This document shows positions 49,001 through 57,753 of a stretch of DNA of 64,000 nucleotides, in pieces. Positions within the stretch are counted from its first letter, which is position 1, and every line of letters starts with the position of its first letter. The notes under the pieces were generated by a model. It saw nothing but the letters and a program-made list of their open reading frames with translations. It ran no database searches and was not told the origin of the DNA. Position numbers and translations under genes: made by a program. The stretch is from Holothuria scabra (taxonomy: Eukaryota; Echinodermata; Holothuroidea; Aspidochirotida; Holothuriidae), in NCBI GenBank assembly GCA_037179385.1, contig CM074193.1, positions 44,607,082 through 44,671,081 of the forward strand, read 5' to 3'.

Positions 49001-52000
49001 TATATTGAAGTAATAAAATATCATGAAAGATTCTTTGAACAGAAATGAGACGAGAATTGTAATATTTAGCTGTTACTTCAAAATAAGTTTGGGGGGACTG
49101 CTCTTGACCTTTAAGAGGATATGCTTGGGGGAAACAGCTTTCCAAATTTTTATATTTTTTAATCCAAACTTTTGAAATAAAATTATAATAACACAAAGAT
49201 AACTCTTAATTAGCTTTTTACAAGTAAAATAATCTCAAAGAAATTCAGTAAGATGCTTCTCTTGAATGATTTGTCGTCCCAAACTTTGAAATATTCAAAT
49301 GATGCAAATTGTACTACTTTTTGAAATACATAACAAGTGGAGTGAAAACGGTTGCAGATGGAATACTCCCGGTAAACCACCAATAATTGTTCAATAAGGT
49401 TCAACGCAGTATTTTCCTTTCTAAACCAACTTCATTTCGTGCACTAGAAAATTCTGTCTCTTGAAAATGGGGTCATGACTTGACTGATAGCGTCATCACT
49501 TGGCCGAATTTTTAAAGTGTACCTCAAGTCAAAAAATTCAATAATATATAATAAAAACCATGAAAAATACATTCTAACAGTCCAACTCCCATCTTCATAC
49601 TACATTCCTGAGCTGAGATATAAAATGTTGCAGTTTATTCACTCAAATTAAAATGGTACATTGTGCAATAATTTGTGATGTCATTCTTGTACTACTCAAA
49701 TTACAATCTTTGTATTTCTTTGTTTTTCTGAACCATACTGCACCTTGTACCAAGGTGTGATAGCACTTTTACTCTTATGAGGTGATGTAATTAATGTGCA
49801 AGCAAACAGGAAGTGTCCAAGGTCATAAAAGCATTTTAATTTTTAAAGGGAAACAAAGCATGTTATGTGAGTTGTACAAGTAGAAAGTCACTAATTATTG
49901 CACAATAGACCAATTTGTTTTAAGGGAATAAACTTCAACATTTCATTTCTCAACTCAGGGATGTCATATGAAAATGTGAGTTGGACTGATAATATTCATT
50001 TTTCATGCTCTTCAATATCTATTTTTTGAATTTTTTGACTTGACGTACACTTTAAGGATAGAAAAATGCAAATAACAAACTGACCTTGGTATATCTACCA
50101 GATGTCCACAGTCCAACCAGACTACGTGCGTACCCTACTGTAGGAAATATCATGAAATAATGCACGTTTGTTATAATTAACACGATTTTCGTCAATTTTT
50201 GAGCATGGAGCACTAATGTGATATGTTTTTGTCCGACATATAAATAATATTTACAGATTGGTCTGGAAATTTTTAAGTCTATCATCGAATAATGTAGCCA
50301 CTAAATTTGATTTTAGTCACATTACACGTGGAAATACAAATCAATCCCTAAAAATGTTTCGAAGATGGATTCCCAATATCTTTAAGGTCAAGAACAGTCC
50401 CCAAAACTTTCTTAGATGCAACAGCTAAATATCACAATTTTCTTCTTATTCATCCTCAAAGTATCTTTTATGCTGTTTTATGACTTCAATATTGCATATT
50501 CAAGGTACACCAGCAGTTTTTTTATTGTAAATTTCATATTTGAGGAGAAAAAATGTCACATGATTCTCAACAGCCAATCATGAAACATGACAGTCTACTA
50601 CAGTTCTTCAGGTTGAGGTAAATGCTCTTGCCCTTTAAGACTAAAACGTCATGCCACTCACGCAATTGAATTCTGATAGGATGGGATTGTTGTGGACAAC
50701 ATTGGTTGTAAAGTTTAAAGATAAACAAAGTACTTCTCATAAATTTGAGGATATGATATGCTTGCTTCACATAAACCTTTGTTGGAATTGTGACAACTAT
50801 ACTTGCTCGTATGTTAAAAACCATACGACGGATTTCAAAACAAATTTCACCAAAATGCTTTTGAATAGGTATCACTCAAAGTCTCAAACATACCAAAGCT
50901 TGATTTGCTCTTCTCTTTTTTCAGTTATACGAGAGAAAAAGCCTCCATTTTCCAAAATGTCGCTGTACTGACTCAGGCTCTTAATAATGCTGCAATGACT
51001 TTGTAGTTCTCTATAGCCTTTAAAACTGACCTACAAAATGCCCAACACTGGTTTGTTACCATAAAGTTAAAGGGCACCTCAAGTCTAAAATTTTGAAAAA
51101 TATGTTTGTAAGGTTGCAACATGAATCCTATTGATACAATTCCCATTGTCATGGCTTGTTTCGCCGCTGAGATATTGACTGATGAAATTTATTCACTTAA
51201 ATTGCAATAGTCTATTGTGAAGTTCTCGTTGTACATCTAAATGGCCTGCTTTGTATCTTTTTGAAATTGAAACATGTTCAAATGTCCTTGAACGCTTCCT
51301 GTTTTCTTGCTGAGCATGTTTTACAGAAAGGGCGTTTTACGTCTAGTCACCAATTAACAGTAAGAAAGTATCACATTTGATCACAAGCTGCAGTAGCCTT
51401 ATTTGAGAATTAGAACAATAACGTCACGTTTTTTTTTTTTTTTTTTTTGCGAGACCTACCATTTTAAATTTAGGGAATAAACTTGAACACCCTGTATCTC
51501 TCTCAGGAATATCCTTGAAGAGTTGGACTGTTTGAAATCGTTTTCCGTGCCATGTAAAATGTAGTTTTGAAATTTCAGACACTTTAGGAACAATTTGAAA
51601 GACCATCCTGTTTCATGATTGGCATTAATGAAGAATCACGTGAGATTTGTTTCTCACATTTACCAGGAGTAACTGATTGGTAAACCTTAAATATGGAATA
51701 CCGAAGTCCTAAAATATTATGGAAAGATACTTTGGGGAGAAATAAGCAGAAATTTTCAGATCTAACTGTTGCTTCAAAATAAGTTTGGGGTGACTGCTCT
51801 TGACCTTTAAGGAGTCACTCCTTAGAAAAATTCACGATTAAGGAGTAAAATATTATCACATGATTCACAAGAGTCAGTCATGGAATAACATAGAGCTGTC
51901 TACTGAAAAAAAAATCCGTTTTGGGGAGACTGAACTTACCTTTTAAAATTTCCAAAGGGCCATACAGTATTTTTTACAGCTTGATATTTGTGGCCTAGGA

Positions 52001-52749
52001 CAAATATGCGTGTAAAAGTAGTGCTTTTGATCAATTTCGTTCCAAAATATCCCAATACTTGATTAAAAACAACATCCTTTGATTCCATCCTTAATTTCTT
52101 CCCGACCCTGTCCATCCAGGGGCGGCGTCACGGAGCAAAGGGAAGACCGCCCACTATATTCACAAAAAAATGTGAAAGAAAAGGGAAAAGAAGGGGTTAG
52201 ATTAGATGGAGTTTTTACGGTCCAGTTTCCAACCAAATGATTCAAGTCGAGCCGGCCAAGGCCTTTTTTCCAGTTGTGGCCCACTGTCTTTATTTTTCCT
52301 ACGCCATTGTTTATGCTGAGCACCAAGCACAACGGCAGTAGGTTCCGTTTTTAAGTCTTAGGTATGATCCGACCAGGACTCGAACTCCTGACTTCCCGAC
52401 TGCAAGTCTGATTGCTTTAACCACTTGACCGTGCAGTCGGGAAAAGAAGAGGAAAAGGAAAAAGGAACACTCAAGTCATGCTTTGTCCCATATCAAATTA
52501 CCCCGGTGTTGTCCCGGTGCCCATCTCAAATATTTGCATAAGAAGTAACTTTCTTTATTGTAAGTAAAATGTTTAATTCTCCTTGCAGGAAAAGAAGATG
52601 TATATATGTGTGAGTTGACCTTAGATGAAACTGGTTTGACAAGAACGCGAGGCGCAGAAATCTCGAAACAAGAATTTGAAGAAAGGTGGGAGAGTGTAGG
52701 GGGGAAAAAGTATCTACCTAATAATTGCAATACACACCCATCAAACTAG
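36856..52749 (+). CDS. MYO6 tail-only tandem duplicate, partly disrupted (motor-less paralogue, alternative tail or unprocessed pseudogene)
   Basis: Eight exons in MYO6 order on the same strand: 36856-37008 (IQ), 39809-39891, 41673-41901, 42608-42715, 44229-44323, 46619-46756, 48083-48283, 52589-52749. Exons F', K', L' and M' have exactly the lengths of F, K, L and M (153, 95, 138, 201). The copy retains introns, so it is a DNA-level duplication, not a retrocopy. The RRL motif ([12 protein letters not shown]) and HWYAHFNG are kept; the cargo exon M' is about 58% identical to M (39 of 67 residues by eye). Lesions: exon G' donor is AT, exon I is absent, H' ends in the wrong phase for J', and a +1 shift truncates the C-terminus. 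No motor exon or clear ATG start lies just upstream. Exons J' to N' remain open and phase-consistent. Function is unresolved. Confidence 0.85.
37851..39193. mobile_element. hAT-like element, 1.34 kb, perfect 8-bp target duplication (intron F'-G')
   Basis: Starts CAGGGGCGTCGATTTGG and ends CCAAATCGACGCCTCTG, a 17-bp inverted repeat with one mismatch. ATTATATG flanks both ends (37843-37850 and 39194-39201). It contains a nested smaller element at 38939-39112. A diverged, longer relative lies at about 55576-57753. Confidence 0.9.
38939..39112. mobile_element. Nested hAT-like insertion with decayed target duplication
   Basis: Starts CAGTGGCGTAGCTGCAGG and ends CTAGCTACGCTGCTG. Flanks TAGACACT and TACACACC differ at two of eight positions. 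The relative at 56726-57426 occupies the same site of its host element. Confidence 0.75.
39809..39891 (+). pseudogene. Tail copy exon G' with mutated 5' splice site
   Basis: Acceptor TCACTCAG before 39809. Codes [19 protein letters not shown] and VEKFITKIR, aligned to exon G. The donor position reads ATAAGT instead of GTAAGA; read-through meets TAA at 39901-39903 four codons later. A cryptic donor CAG|GTAGAA at 39865 would end the exon 27 nt early but keep phase 0. Confidence 0.88.
40253..40549 (+). mobile_element. TTAA-flanked MITE, family P, copy 3 (intron G'-H')
   Basis: Starts AGGTCCAATTCTCTCACC; ends ATCCCT before TTAA (40550-40553). Left flank reads TTGA, a decayed TTAA. Strongly similar to copy 2, including TTTCGGTAAACCCCTACAAG. 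Confidence 0.82.
41290..41400 (+). mobile_element. SINE family S, 3' fragment
   Basis: Has AGATCCACAACTGGAAAAAG, AAGCCAATTGGTTAGAAACT and CAAAACCTCATCTAAC in the order of the SINE 3' half. Confidence 0.6.
41673..41901 (+). CDS. Tail copy exon H' (helical tail)
   Basis: Acceptor ACTAACAG before 41673 and candidate donor GTCAGT at 41902 aligned with exon H's GTAAGT. Codes [13 protein letters not shown], then [20 protein letters not shown]. 229 nt against 245 in exon H, so the exit phase is 1, not 2. This fails to match exon J'. Confidence 0.85.
42608..42715 (+). CDS. Tail copy exon J' (degenerate MIU-like helix)
   Basis: Acceptor TTCCACAG before 42608, donor GTAAGT at 42716. 108 nt, phase 2/2 (exon J plus one codon). 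Codes [20 protein letters not shown] then [16 protein letters not shown]. The conserved L of ALRLAEE is Q here. An alternative AAG acceptor at 42611-42612 would fit the phase left by H'. Confidence 0.87.
43036..43116 (-). mobile_element. SINE family S fragment (minus strand), beside the 67-bp array
   Basis: Reverse complement matches the middle of the SINE (AACTGGAAAAG, then TAGAGTAGGAATAAC), continuing into the repeated segment at 43117. Confidence 0.5.
43117..43384 (+). repeat. 67-bp minisatellite, four near-identical copies (intron J'-K')
   Basis: Units start TATGCGGAGCATCACGCACA at 43117, 43184, 43251 and 43318, with a partial start at 43385. Copies differ at only a few positions. The unit resembles the SINE-S interior (compare GCACAACGGCAGTAGGTTCC at about 52326), so the array seems to be an amplified SINE fragment. 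Confidence 0.92.
43709..44004 (+). mobile_element. TTAA-flanked MITE, family P, copy 4
   Basis: Starts AGACCAAATGTTCTCACC after TTAA (43705-43708) and ends CCTGCCT before TTAT. More diverged than copies 2 and 3. Ends about 225 bp before exon K'. Confidence 0.7.
44229..44323 (+). CDS. Tail copy exon K'
   Basis: Acceptor TTTCATAG before 44229, donor GTAGTG at 44324. 95 nt exactly as exon K. Codes a linker and [15 protein letters not shown]. Confidence 0.92.
44540..44933. mobile_element. Fold-back element family Q, copy 2 (5'-truncated, intron K'-L')
   Basis: Shares TTTGCTCGCACAGCATG, GATATCACACCTTGATACAA and AACAAAGAAATGCAAAGATT with 32875-33345 and ends near CCTGAGGTAC. Confidence 0.7.
45402..45699. 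mobile_element. Fold-back element with CCTGTATACA termini (intron K'-L')
   Basis: Starts CCTGTATACACAGCAACATT and ends ATGTTGCTCGTGTATACAGG. Inner arms carry mirrored AACAAGCATGTTTT/AAACATGCTTGTTTT blocks, so most of the 300 bp can fold on itself. Confidence 0.8.
46619..46756 (+). CDS. Tail copy exon L' (RRL motif)
   Basis: Acceptor TATGGTAG before 46619, donor GTGATT at 46757. 138 nt exactly as exon L, phase 1/1. Codes [20 protein letters not shown] then AWKTKRKN. No mini-exon array follows, unlike exon L. Confidence 0.95.
48083..48283 (+). CDS. Tail copy exon M' (cargo-binding lobe)
   Basis: Acceptor CACCTTGCAG before 48083, donor GTAAAG at 48284. 201 nt exactly as exon M. Codes AQRYFYVP and [20 protein letters not shown], then RPILLVAG. 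The tryptophan of DGPW is lost (NGQR). Confidence 0.95.
48303..48532. mobile_element. Fold-back element (intron M'-N')
   Basis: Outer arms GCAACTCAGCTCGATCGTCG and CGACGATCGAGTTGAGTTGC are inverted copies; inner arms AAGACCAGTTTTAATTCG and AAACTGGTCTT pair around CCAATATATTGG. About 230 bp, starting only 20 bp after exon M'. Confidence 0.85.
48857..49110 (-). mobile_element. TTAA-flanked MITE, family R, copy 2 (reverse)
   Basis: TTAA at 48853-48856 and 49111-49114. Contains TTCATGATTGGCTGTTGAG and ends GACTGCTCTTGACCT, reverse complement of the 50386 copy. Confidence 0.8.
49516..50051. mobile_element. Fold-back element family Q, copy 3 (most complete)
   Basis: Starts AGTGTACCTCAAGTCAAAAA and ends GACTTGACGTACACT with TTAA on both sides (49512-49515 and 50052-50055). 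Both halves are inverted relatives of each other across the whole 536 bp. Confidence 0.85.
50386..50634 (+). mobile_element. TTAA-flanked MITE, family R, copy 3
   Basis: Starts GGTCAAGAACAGTCCCC-like sequence and ends AAATGCTCTTGCCCT; TTAA at 50382-50385 and 50635-50638. Shares AACAGCTAAATATCACAATT with copy 1. Confidence 0.82.
50650..50910 (-). repeat. Dispersed repeat, family C, copy 3 (reverse)
   Basis: Contains CAAATTTCACCAAAATGCTT, the reverse complement of the start of the copies at 9985 and 15925, and other reversed blocks (ATTTGAGGATATGATATGC). Confidence 0.65.
51071..51583. mobile_element. Fold-back element family Q, copy 4
   Basis: Starts AGGGCACCTCAAGTCTAAAA after TTAA (51067-51070); ends near TTCAGACACT. 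A T-run of about 19 at 51429-51447 lies inside. Directly abuts the family R fragment. Confidence 0.7.
51600..51806 (-). mobile_element. TTAA MITE family R, copy 4 (truncated, reverse)
   Basis: Contains CCTGTTTCATGATTGGC and ends GTGACTGCTCTTGACCT before TTAA at 51807-51810. Confidence 0.7.
52195..52445 (-). mobile_element. tRNA-derived SINE, family S, full-length copy (minus strand, intron M'-N')
   Basis: On the minus strand the head reads ACGGTCAAGTGGTTAAAGC (A-box-like) and GGAGTTCGAGTCCTGG (B box), then CATACCTAAGACTTAAAAAC, CCACAACTGGAAAAAAGGCC and GGTTGGAAACTGG. About 245 bp; ends about 145 bp before exon N'. On the + strand it sits antisense to the host gene. Confidence 0.8.
52589..52749 (+). 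CDS. Tail copy exon N' (terminal, C-terminus frameshifted)
   Basis: Acceptor CTCCTTGCAG before 52589. Codes [35 protein letters not shown] and then a novel end NTHPSN with TAG at 52747-52749. A net +4 nt relative to exon N between the GG(K) motif and ARP shifts the frame; in the other frame the sequence continues RPS... to a TAA at 52784-52786, the position matching the MYO6 stop. Confidence 0.93.
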
Positions 52750-53668
52750 ACCATCACATTGTCCGGCTATATTATCACTGCGGTAAATCCACGGACTTCA
52801 TATACGCATGGACAGAGCATACTGCACAGTAGATTGTCGCTACCGTGCGTATGAGTATAGGCGTAGCAAGATGGCTGTCTGCCATCATGGTTTGTGCGTG
52901 AAAGTTTGGACTTGCTCAAGTAGCTAAAAACAACAGATTTTGCCAGAAAGTTTAAATATTTTCGATATAATGCAAGGTAAGGTCAAAACCACGGCACATA
53001 TTGCAGAAATATGAGATCTTTTCCCATTCAAGTTTAAATTTTGTTTTAAATATTACAGATTTGTCGTCAAATCATACTAATTATGACTTCACGGCGGCCA
53101 TCTTGGTGCGCCTTTTTTGTCCCAGTCAGTGGCGACAACCTACGCATAGAACGTAAGCGTATAAATGTTCTGTCCATGTATATATAGGAAGTCCGTGGGT
53201 AAATCTTTGCCAAGGGACTGGAGCATCTCATTTCACATTTTGCTAATGGATAAGTACATCTGCATGCTGAACTAGGAAAAGTTGAAAGATTGTTTGTAGA
53301 TAAGTATAAAGCTGATATAAGTTTATTTCAAGTTTAAAACACATGTAATTTGTTTGTATGGACGATTGTGTACAATTGAAGGGAATTGCAAAATAAGAAT
53401 TAAAAAAATAAGTAACACGAGGCATTGTACCATAGGCATGCGTTAAGAGTTATAAAAATATTCAGTTTAAATTACTTGATGGGGTAAACGGTTTAAAGTT
53501 GGATAATTGTTGGAGTTTTGTTGTGCTGTGCCTGATCCAAATTGAACAGCAATGAAATATTGTGACTAAGGGTCATCAGAAAAACCTGCTCAAAGCATTT
53601 TCAATTTGTGTCATCTGTATTTATAATAATGGAAAAGGAAAGTTGAATTCCCTGTGGAATTGTTTTGA
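52750..53668. other. 3' flank of tail copy; nothing certain
   Basis: No gene recognised. The motif pair GGACTTCATATACGCATGGACA (52794 region) and its inverted relative near 53170-53205 flanks about 400 bp; a similar stretch with GCCATCTTGGTGCGCCTTTT recurs near 59108, so this is probably another dispersed element. Confidence 0.45.
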
Positions 53669-53676
53669 GTCATAGC

Positions 53677-53868
53677 CAGGCGCGTAGACAGGATTGTGTC
53701 ATGGGGGGGGGGGGGGTTGGTATTATGGGGGGGGGGGGGTTGGGGCACAAAATGAGGGAAAAGTCTAAGGATAGAGAGAAAAACCCCTATTTTAGGTGTT
53801 TTTTGCATTGCAAGGTTAAGTCATGGGGGGATCTAACCCCCAAACCCTCCCCACTCCCCTTGCCACTG
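53677..53868. mobile_element. hAT-like MITE, 192 bp, perfect 8-bp target duplication
   Basis: Starts CAGGCGCGTAGACAGG and ends CCTTGCCACTG. GTCATAGC flanks both sides (53669-53676 and 53869-53876). Contains two G-runs near 53702-53738 and AGGGAAAAGTCTAAGGA. A sibling ends at 54466. Confidence 0.88.
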
Positions 53869-54300
53869 GTCATAGCCCTTTGAACCCAAAATGTTTCAAG
53901 GGGTACCATTTAAAAAAACCCTTTACATAAAAAAGGTGTGGTTTGGTTGTTATCGAAAACTTTACTCATCTTTCAGGGAATTTCAAAATTACCTTTAGCA
54001 TAAACCAAACCCATTAGAGCCATTTGGAACCAACGCAACAATTGAAACTTATCGGGTGATGGAATTTATCCAAAAAGGGAATCAAGGGGAATATTTGAAC
54101 TCAATATTTAATGTATACTTCAACCTCTCAGATGCGTATCTTGTTTTTAAAAGTCAACTACTTTCAACAGGTTACTTTGGCTTTCAGTAGAAGATCCCCC
54201 CCCCCCCCAAACAAAAGATCAAGTTATTACTTCCTGAGAATTACTCAGCTTACTACGTTTCCACGAAGTGACTATGTACTCAGTTCTTTCAAATTTTAGT

Positions 54301-54466
54301 ATGGGTAACGGGGTGGATGGGGGGGGGGGGGGTGGTTGGGGCACGACATGAGGGAAAAGTCTAAGGAGAGAGAAAAAAACGCTGTTTTAGGTGTTTTTTG
54401 CAATGAAAGGTCGGGTCATAGGGGGTTCTAAGCCCCAACACCCCCCTCCCCGAGGCTACGCCACTG
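54301..54466. mobile_element. Sibling of the 53677 hAT-like MITE, left end decayed
   Basis: Shares GAGGGAAAAGTCTAAGGA and GGTGTTTTTTGCA with 53677-53868; ends GAGGCTACGCCACTG. The left terminus and target duplication cannot be defined. Confidence 0.7.
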
Positions 54467-55575
54467 GAGTATTCCCTAGTATCTTAAATGCTTACTTGTG
54501 GCTGAAAAAAAAAATCAACAGACTCTTAAGAAACACACTTTTAAAAATCTAAACAAGGTTACGATGTTTGTAAAATTATCAAAATTGCAGAAGTACCTTA
54601 AAATTTCAAATTTATGACGTTTTTCATATTACCTCACTGTTAAAATTCTAAAATTCGCTGTAAAATAATAAAGCAAACAGATAAAGGGAAGCAAAGATTA
54701 CATAAAAAACTAACACATGCCGCAATTTTTTGTTATCTTTATATATGTCGGTATTTTTCGTTCTTTAAATTTACAGTGTTCAAACGTTTTCGTTGTATTT
54801 ATTCCCAGTACTTGTTTAGAGATGTAAATAAAATGGTCTCACCTCTAACTATAAAAGAACTCTAATCCTTGGGCCGCAACAAAATGGTGTCACCGACCAG
54901 ACCTCGTGCTCGGCGATGTAGAGGAACTGGTATTATTGGCGCACGCAACACCTCAGTCCTGAGTACTTATTGTCGAGCTGCTGCCCGACGTACACAGTGC
55001 TGATGTTTCTTGTAGGTATCTCCGAGATTTTGGTAGATATTTCTAGGTGCAGTGAGAACTGTCGAGTTGTAGTCAAGGACAAAGAATTTGGAAAATTTGG
55101 GAGACTTTCTACTTTCAGTGTCAGATATTCTGTAAAACATTATAATTCACTACCTGTGTTACTTATTTGCTTAATATGTTCTATTTGAGATCAACACTTT
55201 AGGGCCTTCCCATCAAACACAAGAACGTTTTCCGAACGTTCAACAAACCCAACTGTTTTCGTTAAAACTTCCTTCTAAGACGTTCTAGGACGTAATTTGT
55301 TTGAACTTTCGACATGTTTTCACAAGGTATTCTTCGGACAAATTGTAAACGTATGGACAAATAGCAAACCCAAAACACTACTGTGTGAGTCACATTCGTG
55401 TTACGTAGGAAAACTTTCGGAACAGTTTTTTATTGGTATGTTACATTGTATTTTCGTCATTTATAGCATGTTCCATTTCTGAACTAATACGGAACTGTGG
55501 ACGAAGAAGAAACAGGCCAAGTGACCACATTGCAACCTGACCTGCGTAGCTGACTCTTCGGCATATTCTCTCTTC

Positions 55576-57753
55576 TATGGGCGTCGATTTGGGATGGGGG
55601 ACACGGGGACATGTCCCCTCCACTTTTTTGAGTGGAGGGGAAACTAACGTAAGAGTCCCCTCACTTTTTCTGACCTGAAACTTAAAAGTTAAGTTCCACC
55701 AAAAAGACTTTACATTTAGGTTATGAAAGGTGTTTTCTACCGATTACGATCGATTTTCAGTATCAATTATTCCACATGTTTACTTTGCAAATCCGCAAAA
55801 TTTTCGGGCGCTTTCCGCGCGTTTAGAGTCATTGATGTTCTTTTTCCAGTTGCATATAAAACATACTAACATTATACATCTGTCTCTATGATTATGCCCA
55901 CTGTTCGTGTGTATAGACTGGCAGGTGTGGTTATGAAGGATCACAACATTTAGACATTTGAAGAAGAGGAATCATCCTCTACTACATTTATAATGAAATC
56001 TGTAATCTTTAGTGAATGACCAGCCTGACAGTCTTAAATTGGCAAACTAATTTTCAGGAAACTGAAAATATTTCGGTGCACAGGCTGTATGCAACTTTTT
56101 CAGAAAAATTAATAATGACTAATGCAAAATTTCGACACGCACACATCACACATTCGTTTAGCGATTTGACCATTTCCTATTTAGACCATTGTTGGAGAAG
56201 TAAAATCACACTGACTTTTGCTAGGTTAGAGGCTTCAATCTGGAATTAGAAGCACACCTCCATCCTCTGTCTGCAGAAAGTGTATGATGAGGTGTCGTTC
56301 GAATGACATATTTTAATTTTTTTTTGTACCAACAATCTTACACCGCTAGGCCAATGCAACGGTGTCTCAGTAGCACCAGTGGGTACCAACCCCCCTCCCC
56401 TCGATCTGTGAAATTCCCGCAGTAAATTAAAGAGTGCTTTGATCAGTTTATGGATTTATTTTGCCTTCTTTCATCACAAACGGTTCCTTAGTGTTCGAAC
56501 TTTTGCACCAATCCTTCACAAACTATTGCAATTTTCGTTGTGATTCTATTCCTTTTAGTATAGAGTACACCCGGTATTTAAATTCACATTGACCGTATAG
56601 TCCGTTGAAGTAATTACTCACACTTTCAAGACCACGCTTTGAAAACTTTGGAGTTTCCTAGTTACTCAAAATATCAAAACATAGCCATTTTGCATCTGCC
56701 CCCCCCCTCCCTTGTCTCAGGCACCCAGTGGCGTAGCGACAGGGGGGCAGGCGGCTCTGAAAAAAATGAAGAATTCGGAAATTTGGCATTTGTGTAACCA
56801 GTCTACTGTCTGAGTGTGTGGTTTTGACAACTCATGAAATTCCGAATTCTCTCGAATAAAAGCTCCATATTCGTCATTATTTGTTTTACAAAGCACAGTT
56901 TTCCCCGCGCGTCGCAAATTGCAATTCCTAAGCAAAGGTGCTCGCTAATACTTTCAGTTTGGTTAACATTTTCGAGCTCAGGAAGTGACAAAAATCGGAA
57001 ATTTGCTACATGTGACACCAGATTATCAAGTGACAACGGTAAGTACAGTGCTATTTTCATATTTTTCTTTCAATTCAAAATTTCCCCAATATAAGCTCTT
57101 GATTAAAACAAAAATTCGTCAGGGGGTCTCAATTCGTAGGCGTTTGATAATATTATGTAGGAAAATGATCTTTGGTTGCCATTAAATCTAAGGTTTTCCA
57201 ATAGGAAATGCAAATTCTTCCGTAATAGACCAACTTTTCACATTTCCTTACAGAAAACCCAGAATCCAAACTCTGAAATACAAGCTCCATATTGTCAAAT
57301 ATTTGTTTCAAAAGGGCTAAAATTTCAGCGCCCACGTGCCGCAAATCATGTCCCTCTAGTGGTGGTCACACTTAAAAAATTGCAAAATTTGGATGCTTGC
57401 CCACCCTCTTCCCTTCTACGTCGCTGTAGACACCTTACCAGGACAGGGGAAATTTTTCTTAAATCTTCCTGACCCTCTGGCGAAGGGCCGTTCGGCGAAA
57501 CCAAACTTTAACTGCTTTGCGAAGAAGCTATTACGTCCACTGAAGGACAGCACTTGACCAACCTCACGGCCTTTAGACCATTCGCATCATTTGTCTGTCA
57601 TGGATGGCTCCATTCTAGACTCAGATGAAAAGAACAGATACAGTACTACACATGATCTTAACCAAAATGCTGAGAACAGGAGAGGACAGGAGAATAAATT
57701 TAAGCCAGATGCCACCCCTCCCCCCAACTTGGAAAATCAAATTGACGCCCCTG
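55576..57753. mobile_element. Diverged relative of the 37851 hAT-like element
   Basis: Left end TATGGGCGTCGATTTGGG, right end AAATTGACGCCCCTG. Internal blocks such as ACCGATTACGATCGA, ACACCGGTATTTAAATT-like and TTTGAAAACTTTGGAGTTT match 37851-39193 in order. Longer because the nested insertion (56726-57426) is less deleted and about 250 bp near 57440-57690 is unique. No target duplication left. Confidence 0.75.
56726..57426. mobile_element. Nested hAT-like insertion, longer allele
   Basis: Starts CAGTGGCGTAGCGACAGG and ends TTCTACGTCGCTG. Flanks CAGGCACC and TAGACACC match at six of eight positions. Same position as 38939-39112 in the sibling element. Confidence 0.75.
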
